Shown in pieces: positions 24,844 to 33,693 of a stretch of 64,000 nt of DNA; within the stretch, counting starts at the first letter, position 1, and every line of letters begins with the position of its first letter. The translations under genes were made by a program, and so were the position numbers. The notes under the pieces were generated by a model. The model was not told the origin of the DNA and ran no database searches. It saw only the letters and a program-made list of their open reading frames with translations. Location of the stretch: contig NZ_JAUQOM010000007.1 of assembly GCF_030580935.1 (NCBI RefSeq), positions 1 through 64,000 on the forward strand, written 5' to 3'. The DNA comes from Sphingobium cyanobacteriorum. GTDB taxonomy: Bacteria; Pseudomonadota; Alphaproteobacteria; Sphingomonadales; Sphingomonadaceae.

Positions 24844-26430
24844 ATGGCCAAGATGAACCCTATCCACACGATCCTGATGGCGAGCTGCGCCTGCGTGGGC
24901 CTGAGCGCCTGCGGCGCGGACGACATCGCTTCGCCCGGCGAAGGCACGATCGTCATTCCCGCCCCGACGCCAACCCCCACCCCGACGCCGACTCCCACGC
25001 CGACACCCACAGCCGTGACGCCGGCGGCCGACTGCCCCACCATCGCGGGTTCGGACCAGCTCAATAACCTCGGCACCATCACCGACGGCACCAACACCTG
25101 GCGCAACTGCGGCTTCCCCTCGCGCTTCAACAGCAACACGGCGATCGCCAAGGTGGCGGGTGTCATCTATTCGATGCCCGGCCGCGTCGATGTGGGAACG
25201 GATCAGGGCGCGGCGAGCACGAATAATGTCGTGACGCTGACGATCGATCCGGGCGTCACCATCTTTGCCGCCACCGGCAACACCTTCCTGGCCGTCAATC
25301 GCGGCAATCGCATCAACGCGGTCGGCACCGCCAGCCAGCCGATCATCTTTACCAGCCGCGAAAATGTGCTGGGCACTGCGACCGACCAGTCATCGGGTCA
25401 GTGGGGTGGCGTCGTGCTGCTGGGCCGCGCGCGGATCACCGACTGTCTGGGGCCAGATGCCGCGCCAGGCACCGCCGCCTGCCAGCGTGACACCGAAGGT
25501 GCCAGCAACGCGCTGTATGGCGGCGCCAACGACGCCGACAATTCGGGCCGCATGTCCTACGTCCAGATTCGCTATTCGGGTTATGTTCTGTCCGGGTCGA
25601 GCGAGTTGCAGGGCCTGACCCCGTCCGGCGTCGGCACCGGCACGCAACTCGATCATATCCAGGTCCATAACAGTTCCGATGATGGCATCGAAATTTTCGG
25701 TGGATCGGTCCATCCGCGCTATCTGGTGCTGACGGGTAACGAGGACGACAATCTCGACACCGACATCGGTTATCGTGGCACCATCCAATATGTCCTGGGC
25801 GCGCAGCGCGAAGGCAATAATATCGGCGACAGCTTCATGGAAACCGATTCCAATGGCGGATCGGGCAGCAACAATGGCGAGGACGCACTGCCGCGCCAAT
25901 ATGTGAAGGTCGCCAACTTTACCTGGATCAACCGCTCTACTGTCGGCTCCAATGCCGCTGCCATGCTGCTGCGGGGCGGCGCGGATCTGACATTGGTGAA
26001 CGGCCTGATCGTGTCGCCGACCCAGACCTGCCTGCGTATCGACAGCACCACCACGGTCCGCGACGCCAACACCGCGCTTCAGGATGCTGGCAAGCCGCGC
26101 TACATCTCGGTTGCGATGCAGTGCAGCGGCACGCCCTTCTCCGGCAATCGCGGCGTCGATGCGGCCACTGTCCGCTCGATCTTCGAAGCCGGCCCGAACA
26201 GCACGATCAGCTACACCCCGTCGCTGACCAGCCTGTTCGTCAACGGCGCCACCGAAACCGCCCTGGTCGCCACCGATCCCAAGACGATCGACAGCGCCTT
26301 CACCACCACCAACTATGTGGGCGCGGTCAAGGATAGCAGCGACACCTGGTACGCCGGATGGACCTGCAATTCGGTGACAGCGAACTTCGGCAGCAGCAGC
26401 AAGGCTTGCACCGCCATTCCGACCACCTGA
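24844..26430 (+). CDS. Beta-helix-like outer-membrane lipoprotein
   Basis: The 528-residue precursor has a lipoprotein signal with lipobox LSAC (Cys about residue 23) and Gly-Ala after it, with no Asp at +2, suggesting outer-membrane sorting. A Pro-Thr linker of about eight PT repeats (residues about 40-58) precedes a Gly/Asn/Asp-rich domain with many short turns (GVTIFAATGNTF, DDGIEIFGGSVHPRYLVLTG). The domain resembles a right-handed parallel beta-helix, and no enzyme family is recognised. ATG at 24844 is preceded by GGAG. A TonB receptor gene follows 92 bp downstream. A surface lipoprotein with a flexible linker beside a type II secretion operon makes it a candidate substrate (inference). 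Confidence 0.75.
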   Translation: MAKMNPIHTILMASCACVGLSACGADDIASPGEGTIVIPAPTPTPTPTPTPTPTPTAVTPAADCPTIAGSDQLNNLGTITDGTNTWRNCGFPSRFNSNTAIAKVAGVIYSMPGRVDVGTDQGAASTNNVVTLTIDPGVTIFAATGNTFLAVNRGNRINAVGTASQPIIFTSRENVLGTATDQSSGQWGGVVLLGRARITDCLGPDAAPGTAACQRDTEGASNALYGGANDADNSGRMSYVQIRYSGYVLSGSSELQGLTPSGVGTGTQLDHIQVHNSSDDGIEIFGGSVHPRYLVLTGNEDDNLDTDIGYRGTIQYVLGAQREGNNIGDSFMETDSNGGSGSNNGEDALPRQYVKVANFTWINRSTVGSNAAAMLLRGGADLTLVNGLIVSPTQTCLRIDSTTTVRDANTALQDAGKPRYISVAMQCSGTPFSGNRGVDAATVRSIFEAGPNSTISYTPSLTSLFVNGATETALVATDPKTIDSAFTTTNYVGAVKDSSDTWYAGWTCNSVTANFGSSSKACTAIPTT

Positions 26431-26522
26431 TCGGACCCATGACCTCAACAGGGGCGGGGGAGCGTTTCACCAACGCTTCCCCGCCTTCTTTGCACGCACT
26501 TTCCCAAAGGGGGACATATAGC

Positions 26523-29240
26523 ATGTCGAAGCCGCTCAGCCTGGCGCGCCTGCTCCTGATTTCCACCGCGCTGATCGCCCCTGTGGCGGTTGCGCAGACC
26601 GATACCACCACTGGCGGCACGACCAGCGCGAACCAGGGGAACAGCGGCGATGCCGGCATGTCGACCACGCCCGGCGTCACGGATGCAGCCGCTGCGGCGC
26701 AGGGCACTGTCGACGTATCGATTCCCGGCGCCGACATCGTCGTGACAGGCCGCCGCTCCAGCAATATATCCCAGTCCGCGCCGCAGGTCGTGAACGTCCT
26801 GTCCGCCGCCGACATCAAGCGGACGGGCGAAGGCGACATCGCCGGATCGCTCCAGCGCGTCACCGGCCTGTCGGTCGTGTCGGGCGGCTATGTCTATGTC
26901 CGGGGCCTGGGTGATCGTTATTCGCTCGCCCTGCTCAACGGCTCGCCCCTGCCCAGCCCCGAACCGCTCAAGCGCGTCGTGCCGCTCGACATTTTCCCGA
27001 CCAGCGTTATCGCTTCCACATTGGTCCAGAAAAGCTATTCCGCCAACTTCCCTGGCGAATTCGGCGGCGGCGTCATAAACCTGACGACCAAGGCGATCCC
27101 GACTGAATCCTATCTGGAAATCGGCCTGGGCAGTTCGGCCAATACCGAAACATCGGGACAGTTGGGCTATACCTATTATGGCAGCAAGTCCGACTGGACC
27201 GGCTTTGACGATGGCACCCGCGACGTGCCGCGCCTGCTCAAGCAAGCGATCGGCAGCGGCACGCCCTTCTCCAACATTCCACGCGCCGATCTGCGCGCGA
27301 TCGGGATGAGCTTTGAAAACAGCAACACCTCGGTCGTGCAGCGCACCAACAGCCTGCCGTTCAACTTCTCCGGCTCGCTCAATGCCGGTACGGCGTTCGA
27401 CATGGGTAGCGACGGACGGCTGGGCATCATCGCCACAGCGTCCTACAGCAACAAATGGCGCACCCGTGACAATCTCCAGCAGGCATCGCTCAACGTCGAA
27501 CAGGGCGCGGGCAAGAGCTATCAGCAGGTAGCGACCGACAATCAGGTGACGGTGAACGGGCTGCTGGGCTTCGGGCTGGAACTGGGCGACCAGAAACTGC
27601 GCTGGACCAACCTCTATATCCGCGACACGCTCAAGCGCAGCGCGCTGGCAGTGGGCCGGAATGACGGCCTGATCCAGACCGCCGATTATATGAACCAGAG
27701 CACGGCCTGGTACGAACGCCAGCTCATCAACACCCAATTGGTGGGCGAATTCAAGCTAAGCGACGCGCTGAGCCTCGACATGCGCGGCAGCTACGCCAAT
27801 TCGCAACGCGAAGCGCCCTATGAGCGGGACTTTGAATATGTCCGCAGCAATGTCGATACCAGTATCGATCCGGTCGGCGACCGCTTCATCAACGCGCTCA
27901 ATCGCCAGCGCGGGGACGCGGCGATCACCTTCAGCGATCTCAACGAGGATCTGTGGTCGGGCAGCGCCGACCTCAGCTATAAATTCTCGCCGGATGTATC
28001 GCTGACGGCGGGCTACGCCTATACCGACACGAAGCGCAGGTCGTCACGCTACGAACTCCATTATGACGCGACCAATCTGCCGATCCCGGTGCAACAGCTT
28101 CGCCCCGACTATCTGCTATCGGATGCGTCGATCCAGTTGTACGATATCAGCCTGCTCGAATTTTCGGGCAATTATCCCGTCTATGACGCGGCGCTGCGGG
28201 TTCATGCCGGCTATGGCCAGATCCAGGCGAAAATCGTGCCGGGCCTGACCATCAATGCGGGTGTTCGCTACGAAAAGGGCGAACAGTCGGTAACGGGCGT
28301 GGACGTGTATAATACCGGCGTCACCCCGTTCAACCAGATCAGGCAGGATTACTGGCTGCCGGCCGTGACCATCACCTATGAAGCGACGCGCAAGCTCCAG
28401 TTCCGTGCAAGCGGGTCAAAGACGATCGCCCGCCCGCAGTTCCGCGAACTGGTTGCCCAACCCTTCCTCGACACCGATTCCAACCGTTTCTATCGCGGCA
28501 ATCCCTATTTGCAGGATAGCCAGTTGTGGAATGCGGACATTCGTGCGGAATGGTATCTGGGACGCGAAGAGCGGCTGACTGGCGCAGTCTTCTACAAGAA
28601 GATCGAAAATCCGATCGAAACCTTCACCACCATCACCGATACTTATGCGGTGACGACCAGCTTCGCCAATGCGCCGGAAGCCACGCTCTATGGCCTTGAA
28701 CTGGAAGCGCAGAAATATGTCCCGCTCGACGGTTGGGATTCGGCTTTCTTCCAGAGCCGCCGCATCGCGCTGATCGCCAACTACACCTATACCCAATCGA
28801 AGCTGAAGGTGCGGGAAGGCGATACGACCATCCCCTATACCTACACGGTCGGCGATCTGCCGGCGGCGTCCGATTATTTCATGAACGGGGTGCCGCTGAC
28901 CGGCCAGTCGGATCATCTGGTCAATCTCCAGATCGGGCTGGAAGATACGGACAAGCTGTCACAGCAAACCCTGCTGCTGACCTATGCCAGCCCCCGCGTC
29001 ACCAGCCGCGGTCCGAACCTGCAACCCGATATCAAGGAAAAGCCGGGCCTGACGCTGGATTTCGTCGCGCGCCAGGGGATCACCCTGCCCGGCGGCGTCA
29101 AGAGCGAGCTGAAGTTCGAGGCCCGCAACATCACCGGCCGCAAATATCAGGAATTTCAGGAACAGGGCGGCACGAAGGTCTATTATAACCGCTACAAGCT
29201 GGGCACCACCCTGGCCGCGTCCTTCACCGTCGCCTTCTGA
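26523..29240 (+). CDS. TonB-dependent outer-membrane receptor
   Basis: The 905-residue precursor has a signal peptide ending VAVAQ, an unusual Thr/Gly-rich N-terminal extension (about 22-65), and a plug domain (about 75-200). The plug has the GYVYVRGLGDRYS motif followed by LLNGSPLPSPEPLKRVVPLDIFP, a receptor subclass distinct from classical siderophore receptors. A 22-strand barrel ends in the aromatic residue F after TVAF. ATG at 26523 follows a GGGGG-rich ribosome-binding site. It is probably co-transcribed with the upstream lipoprotein and may import a product released or bound by it. Substrate unknown. Confidence 0.9.
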   Translation: MSKPLSLARLLLISTALIAPVAVAQTDTTTGGTTSANQGNSGDAGMSTTPGVTDAAAAAQGTVDVSIPGADIVVTGRRSSNISQSAPQVVNVLSAADIKRTGEGDIAGSLQRVTGLSVVSGGYVYVRGLGDRYSLALLNGSPLPSPEPLKRVVPLDIFPTSVIASTLVQKSYSANFPGEFGGGVINLTTKAIPTESYLEIGLGSSANTETSGQLGYTYYGSKSDWTGFDDGTRDVPRLLKQAIGSGTPFSNIPRADLRAIGMSFENSNTSVVQRTNSLPFNFSGSLNAGTAFDMGSDGRLGIIATASYSNKWRTRDNLQQASLNVEQGAGKSYQQVATDNQVTVNGLLGFGLELGDQKLRWTNLYIRDTLKRSALAVGRNDGLIQTADYMNQSTAWYERQLINTQLVGEFKLSDALSLDMRGSYANSQREAPYERDFEYVRSNVDTSIDPVGDRFINALNRQRGDAAITFSDLNEDLWSGSADLSYKFSPDVSLTAGYAYTDTKRRSSRYELHYDATNLPIPVQQLRPDYLLSDASIQLYDISLLEFSGNYPVYDAALRVHAGYGQIQAKIVPGLTINAGVRYEKGEQSVTGVDVYNTGVTPFNQIRQDYWLPAVTITYEATRKLQFRASGSKTIARPQFRELVAQPFLDTDSNRFYRGNPYLQDSQLWNADIRAEWYLGREERLTGAVFYKKIENPIETFTTITDTYAVTTSFANAPEATLYGLELEAQKYVPLDGWDSAFFQSRRIALIANYTYTQSKLKVREGDTTIPYTYTVGDLPAASDYFMNGVPLTGQSDHLVNLQIGLEDTDKLSQQTLLLTYASPRVTSRGPNLQPDIKEKPGLTLDFVARQGITLPGGVKSELKFEARNITGRKYQEFQEQGGTKVYYNRYKLGTTLAASFTVAF

Positions 29241-29279
29241 TCGGGTTCGGTCCCGGAACAAGGCAATCAGGACAAAGCG

Positions 29280-29305
29280 AACGGCCGGGGCGACCCGGCC
29301 GTTTT
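29280..29305 (+). terminator. Rho-independent-type terminator after the TonB receptor
   Basis: Perfect 10-bp arms AACGGCCGGG (29280-29289) and CCCGGCCGTT (29294-29303) flank a GCGA loop and are followed by two further T residues. It is placed 40 bp after the receptor stop. Confidence 0.75.
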
Positions 29306-29318
29306 GCGTTGCGGGATA

Positions 29319-29415
29319 GAGCATCGTGCGGAAAAGTGGGGACCGCCCCCCCCCAGAAACGATGCGAAAACAAAATTAGCGCCCGCGACCTGCATCCGGT
29401 TAAACGCAGCGCGCT
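29319..29415 (+). repeat. Dispersed intergenic repeat, copy 1
   Basis: This stretch starts GAGCATCGTGC and ends GCAGCGCGCT, and is similar over its whole length to the reverse complement of 40371-40466. Shared blocks include GAGCATCGTGC, CAGAAA, CCTGCATCCG and GCGCGCT. No gene is visible in it or in the rest of 29306-29587. Confidence 0.7.
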
Positions 29416-29587
29416 TTGGTCCCCTGGCTATCACCTCCATTGCCCAAAACCCGTCCTACCCTGGCAAGGGAAGTGGCGCCCGCGCCACGCATGACGAAGG
29501 GGCCCTCTCGATAACAGCACGCGCCGACATGGAAAGGGCGCCGCCCGTTGCCGGACGGCGCCCCGCTTCTGCACCAGTCAGCGACGA

Positions 29588-29977
29588 TCAGCGCATCGCA
29601 TAACGGGGGTTGAGCCGGTCCAGCGCCCGCAGCGCGACATCGCGCGAGGATTCTTCCGCGCCATTGGCCAGCACCAGCGTCACCTCCGGGGCAAAGCGTG
29701 CGGCGCGATAGGCTTCGCGGGCCTGCCCCATGCGGCCCAGCCCGGCATAGGCATTGCCCAGGTTGATGAGGCGCGCAGGATCATTTTCGCCATAAACAGG
29801 CATCGCCGCCAGCTTGCGCCTGGCATCCTCGAACCGGCCGGCCGAAAGCGCCTTGGCGGCAAGGCTGCTGTCGGGCACGCCGACCACGACGACATCCTGC
29901 GGCTCGGACGCTGCCTGGGCCATGCCGGGCGTGATCGCCGCCAGCGCCAGCCCCATCATCACAGCGACCTTCATCAT
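29588..29977 (-). CDS. Exported TPR-like protein
   Basis: The protein of about 129 residues has a signal peptide (MKVAVMMGLALAAITPGMAQA) and a short tetratricopeptide-like helical region (ALSAGRFEDARRKLAAM, RLINLGNAYAGLGRMGQAREAYRAAR), ending NPRYAMR. Three adjacent ATGs (29980, 29977, 29974) are possible, and 29977 lies 7 bases from GGAGG. It is probably periplasmic and involved in protein-protein contacts. It is convergent with the TonB receptor and may serve the same system, which is inference from position only. Confidence 0.75.
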   Translation of the reverse strand: MMKVAVMMGLALAAITPGMAQAASEPQDVVVVGVPDSSLAAKALSAGRFEDARRKLAAMPVYGENDPARLINLGNAYAGLGRMGQAREAYRAARFAPEVTLVLANGAEESSRDVALRALDRLNPRYAMR

Positions 29978-30219
29978 CATCCGACCTCCAAAAAAACTTC
30001 CTACTATACCCAGAAGTATTTCACTTAGATGACATGGGGGCAAGGGTGCACGAAAGCCGAAAAACCGATTTACTTTTACATAAAATCAATAACTTATCAA
30101 TTTTACGCGATACTGTCATAAAAGCGTAATTTAAATAATTGCCGAAATCGACCCGATTCGAATCAATCGGCCTGACGCAAGCACAGTGCGCCCGACAGCT
30201 TTCAAGTCGTCGATGTGGG

Positions 30220-30592
30220 AAAGGGTCCGGAGGCTTCTGTTGCCCGGCGCCTCCGGGGGCCGCTGAATTCCCTTCTGTTGCCCGGTGGGTTCAACCGCGC
30301 TATTTTAGAGTGAGGTCAGGCCGTTAGGCCCTCATTCACGCTGCAATGGCGAGTGCTTCGTTATCGTTGGCACTTGTGAGTTTTGCACAGTTTAACGGCT
30401 TACACGGGCCGGGTAAAAATATCGCCTTTCAACACACGTCGATCCTAGTTCGGCCCCGTCAGGAAACCCCGGCGCTTGGCGCGACCGGGGCCTTCTGGTG
30501 GAACCGCCGGGTACTGCCCCCGGGTCCGTTGCGTCTATTATACGACACAATTTATCACCATAGCCGGGCGAACCCGGCACCCACCATATGGG
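30220..30592 (-). ncRNA. ssrA: tmRNA, circularly permuted two-piece type
   Basis: On the minus strand the acceptor piece comes first: T-arm CCGGG/GGCAGTA/CCCGG (30523-30507), acceptor strand CGGTTCC and A-CCA ending at 30496. After an intervening segment the coding piece begins GGGGCCG (30457), which pairs with CGGTTCC. The tag frame at 30371-30336 encodes ANDNEALAIAA and a TGA stop. This permuted order is known from alphaproteobacteria. tmRNA rescues stalled ribosomes and tags products for proteolysis. The outer boundaries (30220 and 30592) are approximate. A possible promoter (TTGAAA, 17 bp, CATATG) lies near 30587-30615. The AT-rich stretch 30044-30219 shows nothing else. Confidence 0.92.
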
Positions 30593-30628
30593 CGCAAGCG
30601 AAGGCTTTTTCAAGCCGCTTGCGTGTGA

Positions 30629-31273
30629 TCAGCCGCGAACCCAGCCGCCCCGCACCGCATAGCCGCGATAGAGCGTCCGGCTATGGGCGATCCCGCCACT
30701 CTCCTGCGCCACCCGCGTCATCGCGGGGTTGAGGCCGTCCCGCGGCGCGACATGGAATCGCGCCAGCCAACCGAACAGCGCGCGCCGCCACAGGGCTGGC
30801 CACCCGTCCTGCTGGCCGAAATCGACGATCTCCAGCCGCCCGCCCGGCGCGACGCAGCGCGCCGCCTGCGCCAGAGCCTGCTCCCAGTCGGGGATCATCG
30901 ACAGCGCATAGCTGATAAACACGCGGTCGAACCCGGCCTGCCCGAACAGCGCCTGCGGATCGAAGCCGCACGCATCCCCCTGCGCCAGCACCACCCGGCC
31001 GGCCATGCCCGCCTTCGCCACCGCAACGCGCGCCGTGTCCAGCATCGCTGCGCTGATGTCGACGCCATGCAGCATCGCCTGCGGCCACGCCCTGCCCACC
31101 GCGATCAGGTTGCGCCCGGTGCCGCACCCGATTTCCAGCACGGTCCCTCCGGCCGGCACGTCCAGATCCGCGATCAGCCCGTCGCGGCCCAGCAGATAAT
31201 ATTTGCGTGTCAGGTCGTAGATATGCCGCTGGTAGCGATAGACCCCGTCCATCAACTGGCCATGGCTCATCAT
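30629..31273 (-). CDS. btaB: Betaine-lipid N-methyltransferase BtaB
   Basis: The 214-residue class I SAM-dependent methyltransferase has motif I VLEIGCGTGRNL (about residue 46) and N-terminal LMDGVYRYQRHIYDLTRKYYLLGRD, typical of BtaB. It would methylate diacylglyceryl-homoserine three times to diacylglyceryl-N,N,N-trimethylhomoserine, a phosphorus-free membrane lipid. The assignment rests on the fold plus overlap with btaA (ATG/TGA overlap at 31270-31273). The downstream end is about 35 bp from the tmRNA region. Confidence 0.88.
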   Translation of the reverse strand: MMSHGQLMDGVYRYQRHIYDLTRKYYLLGRDGLIADLDVPAGGTVLEIGCGTGRNLIAVGRAWPQAMLHGVDISAAMLDTARVAVAKAGMAGRVVLAQGDACGFDPQALFGQAGFDRVFISYALSMIPDWEQALAQAARCVAPGGRLEIVDFGQQDGWPALWRRALFGWLARFHVAPRDGLNPAMTRVAQESGGIAHSRTLYRGYAVRGGWVRG

Positions 31274-32499
31274 TCGCCCTTCAGCACATAGAGATGGACG
31301 CCGCCATAGATGGCCGATCGATCGCGCGCGCTATAGTCGCGCGAGGCGTCTGCCCGATAGTCCCAGCGGTCCAGCACCGCGTCGACCACCCGCCCCGGCA
31401 ATATGCTGGGTTCCCCGGCCGTGCGGAACAGCACCCGCGCGCCGGGCCGTGCCGTGCGCGTGATATGCGCCCAGAGCGCGTTCAACTGATCATCGTCCAT
31501 CCAGTCCTGCGCGTCGAGCAGGATATAGCGGTCGCACGACGCCGCCGGCTGGCTCGCCAGAAAATCGGTGAAATTGATGTGCCGCACATCGACCCGGTCG
31601 GCCCGCGCCCGCACCGCATCATGGTTCGCCGCCTGAAGATAAGGCGGAAGCGGCCCTTCGGCTTGTCCGTCTTTGGCGGCATAGCCCCGCCCGAACGCCT
31701 GCACCGCGAAATAATTGTCCTTGAGGTCGAAATCGCACGCCAGCTTCTCCAGCCGCGCCTTGAGCACGCTGTCCATCCGCGCGTCGCCCGCCAGCGCCTC
31801 GAACTGGGCGGGCGGGATGCCCAGGCCGAACAGCGACGCCGGCTGGCTGGTCAGCCAGCGCACGAAGCCCTTGTCGAAGATCGGGGCCAGTTCGGCTTCG
31901 AAAATCGTGCGCTGCTCGTCGCGGCTGCGCGCGTCCAGCATCCGCCTGGGGTTTACGCCATGCAGCCGCGCCAGCAGATGCGCCGCACCGATGAAGCGGC
32001 CGAGCAGCCCATGTTTGTAGATGCCCCGTGCGAACCCGCCGATCCGCCGTCGGCCGATCAGGTCGCGCCCTTCCCAGTAGCGCCGCGTCGCCTCGTCCAG
32101 ATGGGGCGCCACGATGTCGCGATAGGCCGCGACATTGTCCCGGCTGTCGGCCTGCGCGAAGAAGCGGTGGAAGGCGGCGTGATCGGGCAAGGTCCGCGCC
32201 GCCGCCAGCTTGAGCCGGTTGAGCGCGATATGCGCGGTGTTGAGGTCGACCGCCGTGATCTTCGCCGGATCGGCGGTCAGGTAGGACAATACGTTGCAGC
32301 CGCCCGAAGCGATCGTCACGACATGGCTGTCGGGCGTGATGGCCAGCGCCTCCATGTCCACCGCCGGATCTTCCCAGATCTGGGCATAGACCAGGCCCCG
32401 GAATGCGAAGGTAAAGGCACGCTCCAGCAGTCCTTGCTTCGACAGGTGGTGATGGCGATGCACCGCGCTGGTGACTTTCCGATGGGCCGTTCCTGTCAT
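31270..32499 (-). CDS. btaA: SAM-diacylglycerol 3-amino-3-carboxypropyl transferase BtaA
   Basis: The 409-residue DUF3419-family protein transfers the aminocarboxypropyl group of SAM to diacylglycerol, the first step of betaine-lipid synthesis. Visible landmarks are QIWEDPAVDMEAL near the N-terminus, the SAM-binding segment VVTIASGGCNVLSYL and the later DRYILLDAQDWMDD. The frame opens at 32640, but ATG at 32499 gives the typical N-terminus and leaves room for the promoter and Pho-box-like repeats at 32559-32587. It forms an operon with btaB. Confidence 0.92.
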   Translation of the reverse strand: MTGTAHRKVTSAVHRHHHLSKQGLLERAFTFAFRGLVYAQIWEDPAVDMEALAITPDSHVVTIASGGCNVLSYLTADPAKITAVDLNTAHIALNRLKLAAARTLPDHAAFHRFFAQADSRDNVAAYRDIVAPHLDEATRRYWEGRDLIGRRRIGGFARGIYKHGLLGRFIGAAHLLARLHGVNPRRMLDARSRDEQRTIFEAELAPIFDKGFVRWLTSQPASLFGLGIPPAQFEALAGDARMDSVLKARLEKLACDFDLKDNYFAVQAFGRGYAAKDGQAEGPLPPYLQAANHDAVRARADRVDVRHINFTDFLASQPAASCDRYILLDAQDWMDDDQLNALWAHITRTARPGARVLFRTAGEPSILPGRVVDAVLDRWDYRADASRDYSARDRSAIYGGVHLYVLKGE

Positions 32500-32558
32500 G
32501 GGGCGCTCCTCGCTGCCGGGTCGTTGGCGCGCCGATAGGGCAAGGGCGTGTCGCCCGC

Positions 32559-32587
32559 ATGACGCCGCGATGACAGGGTGATGACGG
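32559..32587 (-). promoter_or_regulatory. Pho-box-like triple repeat upstream of btaA
   Basis: On the minus strand, units CCGTCAT (32587-32581), CTGTCAT (32576-32570) and GCGTCAT (32565-32559) are spaced exactly 11 bp with 4-bp spacers. The array ends about 60 bp upstream of the btaA start. Betaine-lipid genes are known to be induced by phosphate starvation through PhoB in other alphaproteobacteria, which supports function. Confidence 0.65.
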
Positions 32588-32642
32588 CCTTTGGGGAAAT
32601 GGCCTTGCGGAACCGCAAGCCGCTCTCCCATCTTGTGCATCC

Positions 32643-33635
32643 ATGGCCCATTGGATCGAACCCCATCCCACCGGCATCTATGTCCGCCCCGCCGATGCGT
32701 GGATCGACCCGTCGCTACCGCAGGAGCGCGCGCTTGTGACGCACGGCCATGCCGATCATGCCCGCGGCGGCCATGGCCATGTCTGGGCCACGCGCGAAAC
32801 GCTGGCGATCATGGCGCTGCGCTACGGCACCGCCAGCGGCACGGCGGTCGGCTATGGCGAGGATGTCCGCATGGGCGGCGTCACGATCCGCTACGTGCCT
32901 GCCGGTCATGTGCTGGGGTCGGCGCAGATCGTGCTGGAGCATGCGGGCGAGCGGGTGGTCGTGACCGGCGATTACAAGCGCCGGCCCGACCCGACCTGCA
33001 AACCCTTCGAGCCGGTCCCCTGCGACATTTTCGTGACGGAGGCGACCTTTGGCCTGCCCGTATTCCGCCATCCCGACACCGGCAGCGAGATGGACCGGCT
33101 GCTCGCGGCGCTGCACGCCAACCCGGATCGCTGCGTGCTGGTCGGCGCCTATGCGCTGGGCAAGGCGCAGCGGGTCATCTGCGAACTGCGCGCACGCGGC
33201 CATCATGACGCCATCTATGTCCATGGCGCGATGGAACGGATGTGCGCCCTCTATCAGGATTTCGGTGTCGACATGGGCGAACTGCGCCCCGCGACCGGCG
33301 TGGCGGCAAAGGACATGCGCGGCCACATCATCGTTGCGCCGCCGTCCGCCCTTAACGACCGCTGGAGCCGCCGCCTGCCCGATCCGATCACCGCCATGGC
33401 GTCCGGCTGGATGCGGGTGCGCCAGCGCGCGCGGCAGAAGAATGTGGAACTGCCGCTGGTCATATCGGATCATGCCGACTGGGACGAACTCACCGACACG
33501 ATCCGGCAGGTCGCACCAACCGAAACCTGGATCACCCATGGGCGGGAGGAAGCCCTGCTCCACTGGTGCATGACCCACCAGATCCGCGCCCGCGCCCTGG
33601 CGCTGGTCGGCCGTGAAGATGAGGATGCAGGGTGA
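32643..33635 (+). CDS. Ligase-associated DNA exonuclease (MBL fold)
   Basis: The 330-residue metallo-beta-lactamase/beta-CASP-like protein has the metal motif THGHADHARGG (about residue 33), the downstream GDYK and a C-terminal SDHADWDEL and ITHGREEALLHW. It resembles the SNM1/Artemis-type exonuclease usually encoded with an ATP-dependent DNA ligase, an Lhr-type helicase and a phosphoesterase in bacterial repair operons. Only the ligase is present here, starting 58 bp downstream. It is divergent from btaA. Confidence 0.88.
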   Translation: MAHWIEPHPTGIYVRPADAWIDPSLPQERALVTHGHADHARGGHGHVWATRETLAIMALRYGTASGTAVGYGEDVRMGGVTIRYVPAGHVLGSAQIVLEHAGERVVVTGDYKRRPDPTCKPFEPVPCDIFVTEATFGLPVFRHPDTGSEMDRLLAALHANPDRCVLVGAYALGKAQRVICELRARGHHDAIYVHGAMERMCALYQDFGVDMGELRPATGVAAKDMRGHIIVAPPSALNDRWSRRLPDPITAMASGWMRVRQRARQKNVELPLVISDHADWDELTDTIRQVAPTETWITHGREEALLHWCMTHQIRARALALVGREDEDAG

Positions 33636-33693
33636 TGCGCGACAAAAGCCATAATGCCTTCCTGCAAGCGCGTGCGCAGAGGCGCCAGCTAGG

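Noticed and set aside
24955..25020. CRISPR-like or minisatellite repeat in the lipoprotein gene
   Set aside because: The repeated CCGACGCC-type sequence encodes the in-frame Pro-Thr linker and has no spacer structure.
30102..30130. Pho box near CTGTCAT at 30113
   Set aside because: Only a single unit is present; positions 11 bp to either side do not match.
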